Shown one piece after another: positions 40,498-49,428 of a stretch of DNA of 64,000 bases. A program made the position numbers and the translations under genes. This DNA comes from CAWFPR01 sp963817635. GTDB lineage: Bacteria > Acidobacteriota > Vicinamibacteria > Vicinamibacterales > 2-12-FULL-66-21. The notes under the pieces were generated by a model. That model worked only from the letters and a program-made list of their open reading frames with translations. It did no database searches and was not told the origin of the DNA. The DNA lies in NCBI GenBank assembly GCA_963817635.1, contig CAWFPR010000017.1:1-64000 (forward strand), given 5' to 3'. The stretch's first letter is position 1. Every line of letters begins with the position of its first letter.

Positions 40498-40988
40498 CCG
40501 GGCAGTTTACACCCGGCGGGCGGCAGGCCGGAGCCGCTTTCCCTTCTTCGATTTCGCGCTCGACGAGCGCCGACGCCTCGGCCGAGGGCGGCTGCGACCC
40601 GCGGCGACAGGCCGACGCCGCCGTCGAAGCACTCGCCTTCGATGCCGATGAACACGAGCCGCGAGGGCAGCCGGTGCATCGTTCGCGCGAGTTCGACGGC
40701 ATCCGCGACGCCGAGTTGGTGGGAGGAGAGGCGGAACCACTCGCGCGGCAGCGGCGCGGCCAGGAGATCCCGGCGAATCACCGTGCCCGGCGCCGCGCCG
40801 GACTGCACGGCGTCCAGCAGGATCACGCTGTCGTGTCCGGCCCACTCGTCGATCAGCCCGACGCCGCCCAGCGCTTCGACGACGGCCACGCGCGGGAGGT
40901 TGCGCGCGCGCACGCAGCCTGCCAGCTCCAGCCCGGCGCCGTCGTCTCCCCGGAAGACGTTGCCGATCGCCATGACGAGCACGGTCAC
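40494..40988 (-). CDS. Hydrogenase maturation protease
   Basis: Ni-dependent endopeptidase of the HybD/HycI family that removes the C-terminal tail of the large subunit after NiFe insertion. It has 164 residues. The N-terminal GNVFRGDDGAG contains the Ni-binding Asp, and SSHQLGVADAVELA contains the conserved His. The start GTG at 40988 overlaps the stop of the large subunit gene (GTGA). About 25 C-terminal residues are Arg-rich and not family-like. Confidence 0.9.
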   Translation of the reverse strand: MTVLVMAIGNVFRGDDGAGLELAGCVRARNLPRVAVVEALGGVGLIDEWAGHDSVILLDAVQSGAAPGTVIRRDLLAAPLPREWFRLSSHQLGVADAVELARTMHRLPSRLVFIGIEGECFDGGVGLSPRVAAALGRGVGARRARNRRRESGSGLPPAGCKLPG

Positions 40989-42277
40989 GGCTCCCGCACC
41001 ACCTCGAGCCTGATGAAGTGCGTCGCGCAGGAGATGCACGGATCGTAGTTGCGGATCGCCTGCTCGCACTGCCAGGTGAGCTGATCCTCCGGCAGGTCGA
41101 GGTGCCCGGCCGCGAAGCGCGCGAGATCGCGCTCCATCACGCGCTGGTTCTGTGCCGACGGCGGGACGATCTTCGCATCGAGCACGAGACCGCGGCTGTC
41201 GATGGAATACCGGTGGTACAGCAGGCCGCGTGGCGCCTCGGTCCACGCGCCCGCGCGGCCGGCGCGCGGCGTGACCGCCACTGACGGAACGGAAGGTCTG
41301 GCGTACCCCTCGACCAGCCCGAGCGCCTCCTCACAGGCGCCCACGAGTTCCACCGCGCGCACGACAATGCTCCGGAAGGGGTTGCGGCACGGTGCCTGAA
41401 GGCCTGCCTCGGCGGCGGCTGCGCGGGCGGCCGGCGACAGCCGATCGGCGTTCAGGTTGAACCTCGCGAGCGGCCCGACGATGTACGGCAGGTGCGACGT
41501 GGACACCGACTGCAGCGCGTTCGAGTGCTCGACGTGCTCTTCGGCGAAATGGTCCTCGTACTCCGACGGCCCGATATCCAGCCCGCCCGTCGAGACTAGG
41601 CGGCCGTCCATCAGCGGATAGGCCTCCGGCTCGCGCAGGCTCACGCAGTTGTAGTCCAGCTCGAAGTCGGGCACCGGGAGCGCCGCCGCGAAGCGCACCG
41701 TGTCGATCGCCGCCTCCAGGGCCCAGCGCAGTTCCGCGGACAGCTGCGTGACCTCGCCGGGCGACGGGAGCCGGTAGAACCCGCCGACCTTCAGGTTGAT
41801 CGGGTGGATCTCGCGCCCGCCAATCACGCGCATGATCGCGTTGCCGGTCTTCTTCAGCCGGAGGGCCCGCTCGACGACGGCCGCGTGCGTCCCGGCGAGC
41901 TGGATGGCGTCCTGGACGCCGAGGAAGTCCGGCGCATGCAGCAGGTAGATGTGCAGCGCGTGGCTTTCGATCCACTCACCGAGGTAGATCAGGCGCCGCA
42001 GGGCGACGGCCGCGGGTTCGACCTGGACGCCGCACGCGCGCTCGAGCGCGTGGATGGCGGTCAGCTGGTGCGCGACCGGGCAGATGCCGCAGATGCGCGC
42101 GACGATGTCGGGCACCTCGTCGAACCGCCGGCCGCGCAGGAACGCTTCGAAGAAGCGCGGCGGCTCGAAGACGTTCAGCTGCGCGCCGGTGACCGTGCCG
42201 TTGCGCACGCGCAGGCGAAGGCCTGCTTCACCTTCGATGCGCGCCAGCGGGCTAACGGATATCGTCCTGGTTTTCAT
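40985..42277 (-). CDS. hydA: [NiFe] hydrogenase large (alpha) subunit, group 3b type
   Basis: Catalytic subunit of a cytoplasmic bidirectional NADP-linked hydrogenase (sulfhydrogenase type), 430 residues. The N-terminal ligand motif RICGICPVAH (Cys63, Cys66) and the C-terminal DPCISCATH (Cys414, Cys417) hold the NiFe site. After His420 a short tail of about ten residues is the substrate of the maturation protease, encoded next. The operon with beta, gamma and delta genes identifies group 3b. It overlaps the small subunit gene by 26 bases. The direction in vivo (H2 oxidation or production) cannot be inferred. Confidence 0.93.
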   Translation of the reverse strand: MKTRTISVSPLARIEGEAGLRLRVRNGTVTGAQLNVFEPPRFFEAFLRGRRFDEVPDIVARICGICPVAHQLTAIHALERACGVQVEPAAVALRRLIYLGEWIESHALHIYLLHAPDFLGVQDAIQLAGTHAAVVERALRLKKTGNAIMRVIGGREIHPINLKVGGFYRLPSPGEVTQLSAELRWALEAAIDTVRFAAALPVPDFELDYNCVSLREPEAYPLMDGRLVSTGGLDIGPSEYEDHFAEEHVEHSNALQSVSTSHLPYIVGPLARFNLNADRLSPAARAAAAEAGLQAPCRNPFRSIVVRAVELVGACEEALGLVEGYARPSVPSVAVTPRAGRAGAWTEAPRGLLYHRYSIDSRGLVLDAKIVPPSAQNQRVMERDLARFAAGHLDLPEDQLTWQCEQAIRNYDPCISCATHFIRLEVVREP

Positions 42278-43052
42278 GCGATTCGCTTGCCTTCCTGAAC
42301 GGTTCGGCCCACGCGTTGAAGCTGCGGAAGATCCGCATGAGCGACTGCGGCTCCATGCCGCGCTGGGCCCAGTCGGCGCCGAGCGCACGCGGGTTGGCCG
42401 ATTCCTTGGGGCCGAAGCACCCGAAGCAGCCGCGATGATAGGAGGGGCAGAGCGCACCGCAGCCGGCCTGCGTCACCGGGCCGAGGCACGGCGGCCCGAC
42501 GGCCACGAGCCCGCAGGCGATTCCCTTCTGCTTGCACTCCACGCAGACGCTGTGCTGCGGGATCGACGGTTTCCGGCCGTTCAGATACGCACTGAGGAGA
42601 TCGAGGAGCTGCTGCTTGTCGATGGGACATCCGCGCAGCTCGAAATCGACGAAGACGTGCGCGGCGATCGGCGTCGATTGCTTCAGCGTGGAGATGTACG
42701 AAGGGTTCGCGTAGACGGCCGCGGTGTAGTGGTGGACGTCGCTGAAGTTGCGGAGCGCCTGGATGCCGCCGGCCGTCGCGCACGCGCCGATCGAGACGAG
42801 CACCTTCGACTGCCGCCGGATCGCGTGGATCCGCTCGGCGTCGTGCGGCGTGGTGATCGAGCCCTCCACGAGCGACAGGTCGTACGGTCCCGGCAGGACC
42901 GCGCGCGTCGCCTCGGGGAACATCGCGATGTCGACCGCGCCGGCGATGGCGAGCAGCTCGTCCTCGCAGTCGAGCAGCGCGAGCTGACACCCGTCGCACG
43001 ATGCGAATTTCCAGACCGCGAGCTTCGGCTTCCGCTGTCGCGCCATCGTCAT
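42252..43052 (-). CDS. hydD: [NiFe] hydrogenase small (delta) subunit
   Basis: Iron-sulfur subunit of 266 residues that passes electrons from the NiFe site to the gamma and beta subunits. The proximal cluster motif is CDGCQ near the N-terminus, with GACATAGG and RGCPIDKQQLLDLL following. Later cysteines (CVECKQKGIAC, GCGALCP, GCFGCFGP) bind further clusters. There is no Tat signal, so it is cytoplasmic. The ATG at 43052 overlaps the gamma subunit stop; a second ATG two codons on is also possible. Confidence 0.93.
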   Translation of the reverse strand: MTMARQRKPKLAVWKFASCDGCQLALLDCEDELLAIAGAVDIAMFPEATRAVLPGPYDLSLVEGSITTPHDAERIHAIRRQSKVLVSIGACATAGGIQALRNFSDVHHYTAAVYANPSYISTLKQSTPIAAHVFVDFELRGCPIDKQQLLDLLSAYLNGRKPSIPQHSVCVECKQKGIACGLVAVGPPCLGPVTQAGCGALCPSYHRGCFGCFGPKESANPRALGADWAQRGMEPQSLMRIFRSFNAWAEPFRKASESHENQDDIR

Positions 43053-43888
43053 ACCTCTCGCGTGGCCAGCAGCGGCTTCACGCGGTCGTACCGGAAGACC
43101 GGGCCGTCCTTGCACACGAACGCCGGTCCGTACTGGCAGTGGCCGCACAGGCCGATGCCGCACTTCATGTTGCGCTCCATCGACACGTAGATGCTCGCCG
43201 GCGGGACGCCGCGCTCCTCGAGCTTGATGGCCGTCAGGCGCATCATCACCTCGGGCCCGCAGATCATCGCGATCGCGTGCATGCGGTCGAAGGGCGCCTT
43301 CGGAATGAGGTTCGTGACGACGCCGACGTTCCCGTGCCAGCGGCCCATCGCGCGGTCCACCGTCACGTGGACCTCGACGTCGAGCCGCGCGCGCCACGCC
43401 TCGAGCTCCTTGCGGAAGAGGATGTCGGCCGGCGTGCGGGTGCCGTAGAGCACGACGATTTTCCCGTAGCGCTCGCGTTCGGCGAGCAGCGCGTAGACGA
43501 CCGGCCGGAGCGGCGCCAGCCCGATGCCCCCGGCCACCAGGACGACGTCCTTCCCGGCCGCTTCGGTGACCGGCCAGCCGACGCCGAACGGGCCGCGGAC
43601 GCCGAGCACGTCGCCGCGATGCAGCGCGCGCATCGCGTTGGTCACGCCGCCGACGGCGCGCGTCGTGTGGAGCAGGCGCGAGGGCGTGGACGGGTCGCCG
43701 CTGATCGAGATCGGGATCTCGCCGACCCCCGGCACGTACACCATGTTGAATTGCCCCGCGCCGAACGGCGCGAGCGCGCTGCCGTTGGCCGGGACCAGCT
43801 CCATGGTGAACGTGTCGTCCGTCTCCAATCGCACCTGCCGGATTGCGTAGAGGTGCGGCCGCATGGGGTCGGTCGTCGCCAGGGTCAT
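43049..43888 (-). CDS. hydG: Hydrogenase gamma subunit (FAD/NAD(P)-binding)
   Basis: Ferredoxin-NADP reductase-like subunit of 279 residues that exchanges electrons with NAD(P)H. It has the FAD-binding segment ISISGDPSTPSRL, the pyridine-nucleotide motif LVAGGIGLAPLRP and a C-terminal [2Fe-2S] site CGIGLCGHCQYGPAFVC. It is the sulfhydrogenase gamma/dihydroorotate dehydrogenase electron-transfer type. It lies seven bases after the cyclic-nucleotide-binding gene. Confidence 0.92.
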   Translation of the reverse strand: MTLATTDPMRPHLYAIRQVRLETDDTFTMELVPANGSALAPFGAGQFNMVYVPGVGEIPISISGDPSTPSRLLHTTRAVGGVTNAMRALHRGDVLGVRGPFGVGWPVTEAAGKDVVLVAGGIGLAPLRPVVYALLAERERYGKIVVLYGTRTPADILFRKELEAWRARLDVEVHVTVDRAMGRWHGNVGVVTNLIPKAPFDRMHAIAMICGPEVMMRLTAIKLEERGVPPASIYVSMERNMKCGIGLCGHCQYGPAFVCKDGPVFRYDRVKPLLATREV

Positions 43889-43895
43889 GTCGTCC

Positions 43896-44360
43896 TCACA
43901 CGTTCACGTACAGGTCGAGGAGCTGCAGGCGGGTTGCCTCGAGCCGCTGCTCCATGACCTGCGAGAACCGTTTCAGCAGCTCGTAGCCGAGGGCCGGGTC
44001 TGCATCGCACTTGCCCCGCAGGCACCGCGCATCGAGGGCAATGGCGCGCGTGAGGTTCAGCGCCCGCGCGTCGAAGTGCCACTGGAACGGCGGGATCAGC
44101 CACGACCATCCGAGGAGTTCTCCGTCGCCCACCGTTTCGATGGTGATCGCCCCGCGCTGCGGCGCCATCACCTCCACGCTGACGTGGCCGCTGCGCACGA
44201 CGTAGAAGTGGTTCGCTTCGTCGCCGGCGCGAAACACGAATGCGCCGGGATCGAACCGCACGTTCGACGCACACCCGACGATGAGGTCTACGTACCGTGG
44301 TTCGAGGCCCTGCAGGAAGGGCTGGACCGCGAGAATGCCCGCGAGCGATTCCTTCTCCAT
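43896..44360 (-). CDS. Stand-alone cyclic-nucleotide-binding-domain protein
   Basis: Protein of 154 residues comprising a CNB beta-barrel (FVFRAGDEANHFYVVRSGHVSVEV) and a short helical end, with no helix-turn-helix, so it is not a Crp/Fnr-type DNA-binding regulator. In the phosphate-binding cassette region it reads GELLGWSWLIPPFQWHFDARA and lacks the usual Gly-Glu-...-Arg-x-Ala pattern, so ligand binding is doubtful or altered. It lies between the beta and gamma genes of the hydrogenase operon, which suggests a regulatory or assembly role for the enzyme. Confidence 0.85.
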   Translation of the reverse strand: MEKESLAGILAVQPFLQGLEPRYVDLIVGCASNVRFDPGAFVFRAGDEANHFYVVRSGHVSVEVMAPQRGAITIETVGDGELLGWSWLIPPFQWHFDARALNLTRAIALDARCLRGKCDADPALGYELLKRFSQVMEQRLEATRLQLLDLYVNV

Positions 44361-44399
44361 GTCGGTGCTCCTCCGTTCGCCGCGCGACGCCCCGTCGCC

Positions 44400-45566
44400 C
44401 TACGGCTGTTGTCGACCACCCTCGCGCACACGGCCGAGTTCATGCGTGATGTCGATGCCGACCGGGCACCACGTGATGCAGCGCCCGCAGCCGACGCATC
44501 CCGACGCGCCGAACTGATCGAACCAGTGCGCGAACTTGTGCGTCGCCCATTGCCGGTAGCGCGCGCGCACGCTCGGCCTCGTGCTGCCGCCGTGGATGTA
44601 CGAGAACTCCGAGGTGAAGCACGAGTCCCATCGCCGGCTCCGCTCCATCTCGGTGCCGGCCAGGTTCGAGTGATCCTCGACCGTGCTGCAGAAGCAGGTC
44701 GGGCAGCTCATCGTGCAATTGGCGCACGACAGGCACCGGTGGGCCACGTCGTCCCACTGTGGATGCTCGGCGGCCGCCGCCAGCGCCGTCGAAAGCCCGT
44801 CGGTGTCGAGCTGGCGTCCCATGCGCCGGGCCGCCTTGTCGAGCAGCGTGCGTTCGGTTTCGATGTCGGCGTCGGCCGGCGTCGTGCCGGGCAGGCCGGC
44901 CAGCACGTCCGCACCGATCGGCGATCCCGCCGTGGCGAGGTAGCGATGCGCCGTCCTTGGTGTGCCGCTGGCTGCCGGCAGTTCCGTCAGGGCGATATCG
45001 AAGAGTGCCGAGGCGCGCGGGCCCGTGCCCATCGAGGCGCAAAAACAGGTGCCGCCCGGCGTCGTGCAGTTGGCCGCGACGACGAAGAGCGACGCGCGGC
45101 GTGCCTGGTAGCCAGGATCGACGTACGGCTCCGTGAGGAACACGGCGTCGCAGCGCGCCATCGCGTGGAGATCGCAGGCGCGCACGCCGATCACCGCCAG
45201 CGGCGTGGGCGGCTCCGGCGCCGGTTCGAAGCGGAGGGTGCCGCTCTCGCGCGTGGCCCGCCAGATCGTGGAGACGGGCGGATTCAGGTATCGCTTGAGC
45301 GAGTCCACCGGCGGTCCATACGCGAAGGCCGCGCCGGTCGATGTGCGCTCCAGGCGATAGCGGCCGGGCTCCTGCCGGCTGACCCAGCCGTAGGGCAGCT
45401 CGTCGGCTGAGGCCATCGGCGCGAAGGTGACGGCCGTGCCGAGCGCCATCGGACCGAGGACGTCGTACCCGCGCGTATGCAGCGCCGCCACGAGTTCCTG
45501 GAGGCCGGCGCGATCGAGCAGTCGCGTGGAGCCTGACGTGAAAGCCGTTGGGGTCGAGCCCTGCAC
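44400..45566 (-). CDS. hydB: Hydrogenase beta subunit (4Fe-4S dicluster)
   Basis: Iron-sulfur subunit of 388 residues (sulfhydrogenase/anaerobic sulfite reductase A-like). Two ferredoxin-type cysteine sets lie near the C-terminus: CLSCANCTMSCPTCFC and CVGCGRCITWCPVGID. The central region (AVIGVRACDLHAMARCD; CFCASMGTGP) is characteristic of the family. The start is taken at GTG 45566, because upstream codons are Arg-rich and not family-like. It is the first gene of the operon, 281 bases from divergent ispDF. Confidence 0.88.
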   Translation of the reverse strand: MQGSTPTAFTSGSTRLLDRAGLQELVAALHTRGYDVLGPMALGTAVTFAPMASADELPYGWVSRQEPGRYRLERTSTGAAFAYGPPVDSLKRYLNPPVSTIWRATRESGTLRFEPAPEPPTPLAVIGVRACDLHAMARCDAVFLTEPYVDPGYQARRASLFVVAANCTTPGGTCFCASMGTGPRASALFDIALTELPAASGTPRTAHRYLATAGSPIGADVLAGLPGTTPADADIETERTLLDKAARRMGRQLDTDGLSTALAAAAEHPQWDDVAHRCLSCANCTMSCPTCFCSTVEDHSNLAGTEMERSRRWDSCFTSEFSYIHGGSTRPSVRARYRQWATHKFAHWFDQFGASGCVGCGRCITWCPVGIDITHELGRVREGGRQQP

Positions 45567-45665
45567 GAGAACCTCCGGCGGCCGGATTGATCGAGCACAT
45601 GCGCCGCAGCCAAGGTCCGGCCGACTGGAATTCGCCAATTGAGCGCGGCTCGAGACACCGCCGCA

Positions 45666-45684
45666 AACGGGGTGCCACCCCGTT
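45666..45684. promoter_or_regulatory. Palindrome in the hydrogenase/ispDF divergent region
   Basis: AACGGGGT-GCC-ACCCCGTT has perfect 8-base arms and a 3-base spacer. It lies 100 bases upstream of hydB and 164 upstream of ispDF. The size fits an operator for a dimeric regulator or a small hairpin; neither is shown. Confidence 0.35.
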
Positions 45685-45847
45685 CTCCAAGGGAAAGGAC
45701 GGGGAGACCCACGCGCACGCCGAAGATCCGGCGCGCCGCGCCCGGGTTTCCGTCGCTGGTGTTCACATCTATAATGACGGTTTCGGGGAGAACCGAAACG
45801 GCCGTTCACTCACCCGTGGTCCGGGCACCCCTGCTCTGTTGTTTCCA

Positions 45848-47003
45848 ATGCGTGTCACAGCCATCATCGCCGCCGGGGGCGCGGGCCGACGCCTCGGCGC
45901 GGCCGTCCCGAAGCAGTTACTCGAGATCGACGGGCGCTCGCTGCTCGAACACAGCGTGCGCGCGTTCGATGAGCACCCGGGCGTGCGCGATCTGATCGTC
46001 GTGCTGCCGGACGAGCTGGCCGGGCAGCCGCCCGCGCACCTGCGCACGACCGAGAAGGCCGTCGCGATTGTCGCCGGCGGTGAACGGCGGCAGGACTCGG
46101 TGGCCAATGCGTTCGACCACGTGCCGCTCGACGCCGAGATCGTGCTGGTCCACGATGCGGCGCGGCCGTTCGTGACAGCCGACCTCATCACGCGGGCGAT
46201 AGAGGCCGCCGCCGAGCACGGCGCCGCTATCGTCGCGGCGCCGGCGACCGACACGATCAAACGGGTTCGGTCGCCGGGAGCCTCACCGGTCATCGTCGAG
46301 ACGATCGCGCGCGACACGATCTACCTCGCGCAGACGCCGCAGGCGTTCCGGCGCGAGGTGCTCGGCGCCGCCGTGGCGATGGGACGCTCGGGCGTGGACG
46401 GTACCGACGAAGCGATGCTGGCCGAGCGCGCCGGCCACGCCGTGCACATCGTCGCGGGGGATGGCGCGAACGTGAAGATTACGACGCCCGGCGATCTCGA
46501 GGCCGCGCGCGGCAGGACGGCGGCGACCTCGCGCGCCGGCAACGGGGTACGACCTGCATCGGCTCGTCGAGGGGCGTGCGCTCATCCTGGGCGGCGTGAC
46601 CGTCCCGTCCGCGCGCGGCGCGCTCGGCCACTCGGACGCGGACGTGGTCTGCCACGCGGCGACGGACGCGATCCTGGGGGCGGCGGCGCTCGGCGACATC
46701 GGCCGCCACTTTCCCGATACCGACCCGGCGTGGAAGGGCGCGTCGAGCCTCGACCTGCTCGGCCGCGCCGCCGCGATGGTCCGCCAGGCGGGGTTCGGCG
46801 TGGTCAATCTCGATGTCGTCATTCTTCTCGAGCGGCCGAAGATTGCGCCCTACATCACGCAGATCCGCGAGCGTGTGGCCGGGGTGCTCGATGTGCCGGT
46901 CGATCGGATCAGCGTGAAGGGCAAGACGAACGAAGGCGTCGATGCGGTCGGCCGTGGCGAGGCGATTGCCGCCCATGCGGTCGTGATATTGAGACAGCTG
47001 TAG
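45848..47003 (+). CDS. ispDF: Bifunctional IspD/IspF (one frameshift site at the domain junction)
   Basis: Two MEP-pathway enzymes in one polypeptide of about 384 residues. The IspD part (residues 1-230) has AIIAAGGAGRRLGAAVPKQ and ILVHDAARPF-like motifs (IVLVHDAARPF). The IspF part begins at GNGYDLHRLVEG and has LGHSDADVVCHA and KGKTNEGVDAVG. One extra G in a GGGG run at 46544-46547 separates the halves in the present sequence; without it they form a continuous fusion as in other IspDF enzymes. If the shift were real, IspF would lack a start before its metal-binding Asp and His. The TAG stop begins a hairpin. Confidence 0.88.
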
Positions 47004-47023
47004 GGGCGGTTCGAGAACCGCCC
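47004..47023 (+). terminator. GGGCGGTTC hairpin after ispDF
   Basis: Perfect 9-base arms GGGCGGTTC / GAACCGCCC with a two-base centre begin immediately after the TAG stop. This is one of a family of TAGGGGCGG hairpins in the window. There is no T-run. Confidence 0.5.
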
Positions 47024-47038
47024 TTGGACCATAAACCC

Positions 47039-48532
47039 ATGCGCGTACGCTTCGCACCATCGCCCACCGGCCAGCTGCACGTCGGCAACGCACGCACGGC
47101 CCTGTTCAACTGGCTGCTCGCGCACGGCAAGGACGGCACGTTCGTCCTGCGGATCGAGGACACGGATGCCGAGCGTTCGACGCGCGAGTCGGAGGTCAGC
47201 ATCCTCGAGGACCTGCGCTGGCTCGGGCTCGACTGGGACGAAGGCCCTGATGTCGACGGGCAGCATGGGCCCTACCGTCAGAGCGAACGCCTCCACCTGT
47301 ACGCGTCGTACGCGAACGAGCTCATCGGCAGCGACCACGCCTACTACTGTTTCTGCTCGCCGACCCGGCTCGAGGGCGATCGCCAGGCCGACCAGGCGGC
47401 CGGCCGGCCGCCAAAATATCACGGCACGTGCCGATCGCTCTCACATGAGGAGGCGCGCGCCCGGATCGAGGCGGGCGAACGTCCCGTCGTCCGCTTCAAA
47501 GTGCCCGAGAACGTCGAGGTCACGTTCCACGACATCGTCCGCGGCGACGTCACGTTCAACAGCGAGGTGATCGGCGATCCGGTGATCGTCCGATCCGCCG
47601 GCCGGCCGGCCTACAACTTCGCCGTCGTGATCGACGATGCGCTGATGGAGATCACACACGTGATCCGCGGGGAGGATCACATCTCGAATACGCCGCGGCA
47701 GGTGCTGATCTATCAGGCGCTCGGCTTCACGCCACCGCAGTTCGCGCACCTGTCGCTCGTGATGGGACCGGATCACACGCCGCTCTCGAAGCGCCACGGC
47801 GCTACGTCGGTCTCCGAGTTCCGCACGCGCGGGTACCTGCCCGAGGCGGTCGTGAACTACCTCGCGCTCATCGGCTGGTCTCCAGGCGGCGACGAAGAGC
47901 TGCTGCCGATGGAGGAACTCGCGCGGCGCTTCGCGCTCGAGGACGTCGGGCACAGCGCCGGCGTGTTCGACATCGAAAAGCTCGCCTGGATGAACCGGCA
48001 CTACATGAAGGCGGCCGCGCCGACGCGACTCGCCGCGGAAGCGGCCCGGTATTTCGTCGCGCGCGGCTTCGTGAAGCGGCGAACCGACGAGGCGATGGCG
48101 TACCTTGTGTCGCTTCTCCCGCTGGCGGTCGGGTCGGTCGATCGGCTGGAGGAGATGCCCGATCGCCTGGCGTTCCTCTTCGACTACGATGCCGCCGTCG
48201 CCCTGTCGCGGCCCGACGTGGCCGCGGTGGTGCAGGAAGCCGGCGCGCGCGACGTGATCGCCGCGCTCGCTGACGCCATTGAGGGACCGATGCCCGATCG
48301 CGAACGCTTCCGCGCGATGGCGAGCCGCGTGAAGGAGCGGACGGGGCAGAAGGGGCGCGCGCTGTTTCATCCGATTCGCGTCGCGCTGACGGGTGAAGCG
48401 GGAGGTCCCGAACTCGACCTGGCGGTGCCGGCGATCGAGCGCGGCGCGGCGCTTCCACCGCAGGCCGCGGTCGCCCGCGTGCCGAACTGCCGCGAACGCG
48501 CGGTGGCGTTTGCGAGGGCCGTCGGCGCGTAG
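47039..48532 (+). CDS. gltX: Glutamyl-tRNA synthetase
   Basis: Class I aminoacyl-tRNA synthetase of 497 residues. The HIGH motif occurs as APSPTGQLHVGNAR and the KMSKS motif as LSKRHG. Other signatures are LRIEDTDAERS and VIRGEDHISNTPRQ. The zinc-binding cysteines of some GluRS (YYCFCSP) are partly present. Whether it is discriminating cannot be decided here; the window also has a tRNA-Gln and no glnS. It lies 36 bases after ispDF and is probably co-transcribed. Confidence 0.96.
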   Translation: MRVRFAPSPTGQLHVGNARTALFNWLLAHGKDGTFVLRIEDTDAERSTRESEVSILEDLRWLGLDWDEGPDVDGQHGPYRQSERLHLYASYANELIGSDHAYYCFCSPTRLEGDRQADQAAGRPPKYHGTCRSLSHEEARARIEAGERPVVRFKVPENVEVTFHDIVRGDVTFNSEVIGDPVIVRSAGRPAYNFAVVIDDALMEITHVIRGEDHISNTPRQVLIYQALGFTPPQFAHLSLVMGPDHTPLSKRHGATSVSEFRTRGYLPEAVVNYLALIGWSPGGDEELLPMEELARRFALEDVGHSAGVFDIEKLAWMNRHYMKAAAPTRLAAEAARYFVARGFVKRRTDEAMAYLVSLLPLAVGSVDRLEEMPDRLAFLFDYDAAVALSRPDVAAVVQEAGARDVIAALADAIEGPMPDRERFRAMASRVKERTGQKGRALFHPIRVALTGEAGGPELDLAVPAIERGAALPPQAAVARVPNCRERAVAFARAVGA

Positions 48533-48579
48533 CGCGGAGCTCAGCGCCGCGTCTCCGCAGAGCCCGTCGAGCGATTCTG

Positions 48580-48601
48580 GCGCGCAGCTGAAGCTGCGCG
48601 C
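48580..48601. repeat. GCGCGCAGCT palindrome
   Basis: Perfect 10-base arms GCGCGCAGCT and AGCTGCGCGC around GA, between gltX and rlmB. This AGCTGAAGCT-centred word is a known type of REP element in GC-rich genomes and may also act as a transcriptional pause. Confidence 0.7.
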
Positions 48602-48628
48602 TCCGTACCTGAGAGCCTTCGGACGACG

Positions 48629-49345
48629 ATGCTGATCTACGGCCTGAACCCGGTGCTCGAGGCGCTGCGCGCCGGGCGCGTGACCCGCCTGCGCGTGAGC
48701 GCGCGGGCGGACCGGCGGATCGACGAGGCGGTCACGCGTGCGCGGGCCGCCGGCGTGACGGTCGAGCGCGTCGACGGCGCGGCGCTCGACCGCGCCGCGC
48801 ACGGCGGCGTCCACCAGGGCATCGTCGCCGAGATCGAGTCACCGCGGGACTACAGCATCGACGAACTCGTCGCCGGCGCCGCCCCGCAGGCGCCGTTGAT
48901 CGTGGTGCTCGACGGGATCGAGGATCCGCACAACGTCGGCGCCATCCTGCGCGCCGCCGATGGCGCCGGGGTGCACGGCGTCGTGCGGCAGGCGCGGCAC
49001 TCGGCCTCGCTCGACGGAGTGGTCGCGAAGGCCTCGGCCGGTGCGCTCGCTCATGTGCGGATTGCCACCGAGGTCAATATCGCCCGGGCCGTCGAGGCAT
49101 TGAAGGCGGCCGGCGTGTGGACGGTGGGCCTTGCGGGGGAGGCCCCGGAGACGTACGATCAAGTGGATTTGACGCTGCCAACCGCCCTTGTCCTCGGGGC
49201 GGAGGGGGCCGGGCTCCGGCGGCTGGTCCGCGAACGCTGCGACCGCCTCGTGTCAATCCCGATGTCGGGCACCGTGGATTCTCTCAATGTGTCGGTGGCA
49301 GCCGGAATCGTCTTGTTTGAAGCTGCCAGGCAGCGAAAATACTAG
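48629..49345 (+). CDS. rlmB: 23S rRNA 2'-O-ribose methyltransferase RlmB/TrmH family
   Basis: SPOUT-fold methyltransferase of 238 residues, expected to modify G2251 of 23S rRNA. The N-terminal substrate-binding domain (LIYGLNPVLEALRAG) is followed by the three SPOUT motifs: EDPHNVGAILRAADG, VLGAEGAGLRRLVRERCD and IPMSGTVDSLNVSVAAGI. The gene runs from ATG 48629 and precedes the tRNA-tuf cluster. Confidence 0.94.
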   Translation: MLIYGLNPVLEALRAGRVTRLRVSARADRRIDEAVTRARAAGVTVERVDGAALDRAAHGGVHQGIVAEIESPRDYSIDELVAGAAPQAPLIVVLDGIEDPHNVGAILRAADGAGVHGVVRQARHSASLDGVVAKASAGALAHVRIATEVNIARAVEALKAAGVWTVGLAGEAPETYDQVDLTLPTALVLGAEGAGLRRLVRERCDRLVSIPMSGTVDSLNVSVAAGIVLFEAARQRKY

Positions 49346-49383
49346 GAAATCCTGCATTTGACGACGCCAGCCGGGCGCATGGG

Positions 49384-49413
49384 TTGCGTCCATGGCACGG
49401 GGTGTGCTACAAA
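49384..49413 (+). promoter_or_regulatory. Candidate promoter of the tRNA-tuf operon
   Basis: TTGCGT (49384-49389) and TACAAA (49408-49413) are separated by 18 bases and lie 16 bases upstream of tRNA-Thr. Both boxes are partial matches. Confidence 0.35.
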
Positions 49414-49428
49414 TACTCTTTTGTCTGG

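Noticed and set aside
45548..45847. Extended N-terminus of IspD or an upstream small gene in the divergent region
   Set aside because: The codons are Arg- and Pro-rich without family resemblance and overlap the hydB start and a palindrome.
46540..46600. Separate ispD and ispF genes
   Set aside because: IspF would start without its conserved GYDLHR segment in frame; removing one G gives a continuous fusion of known type.
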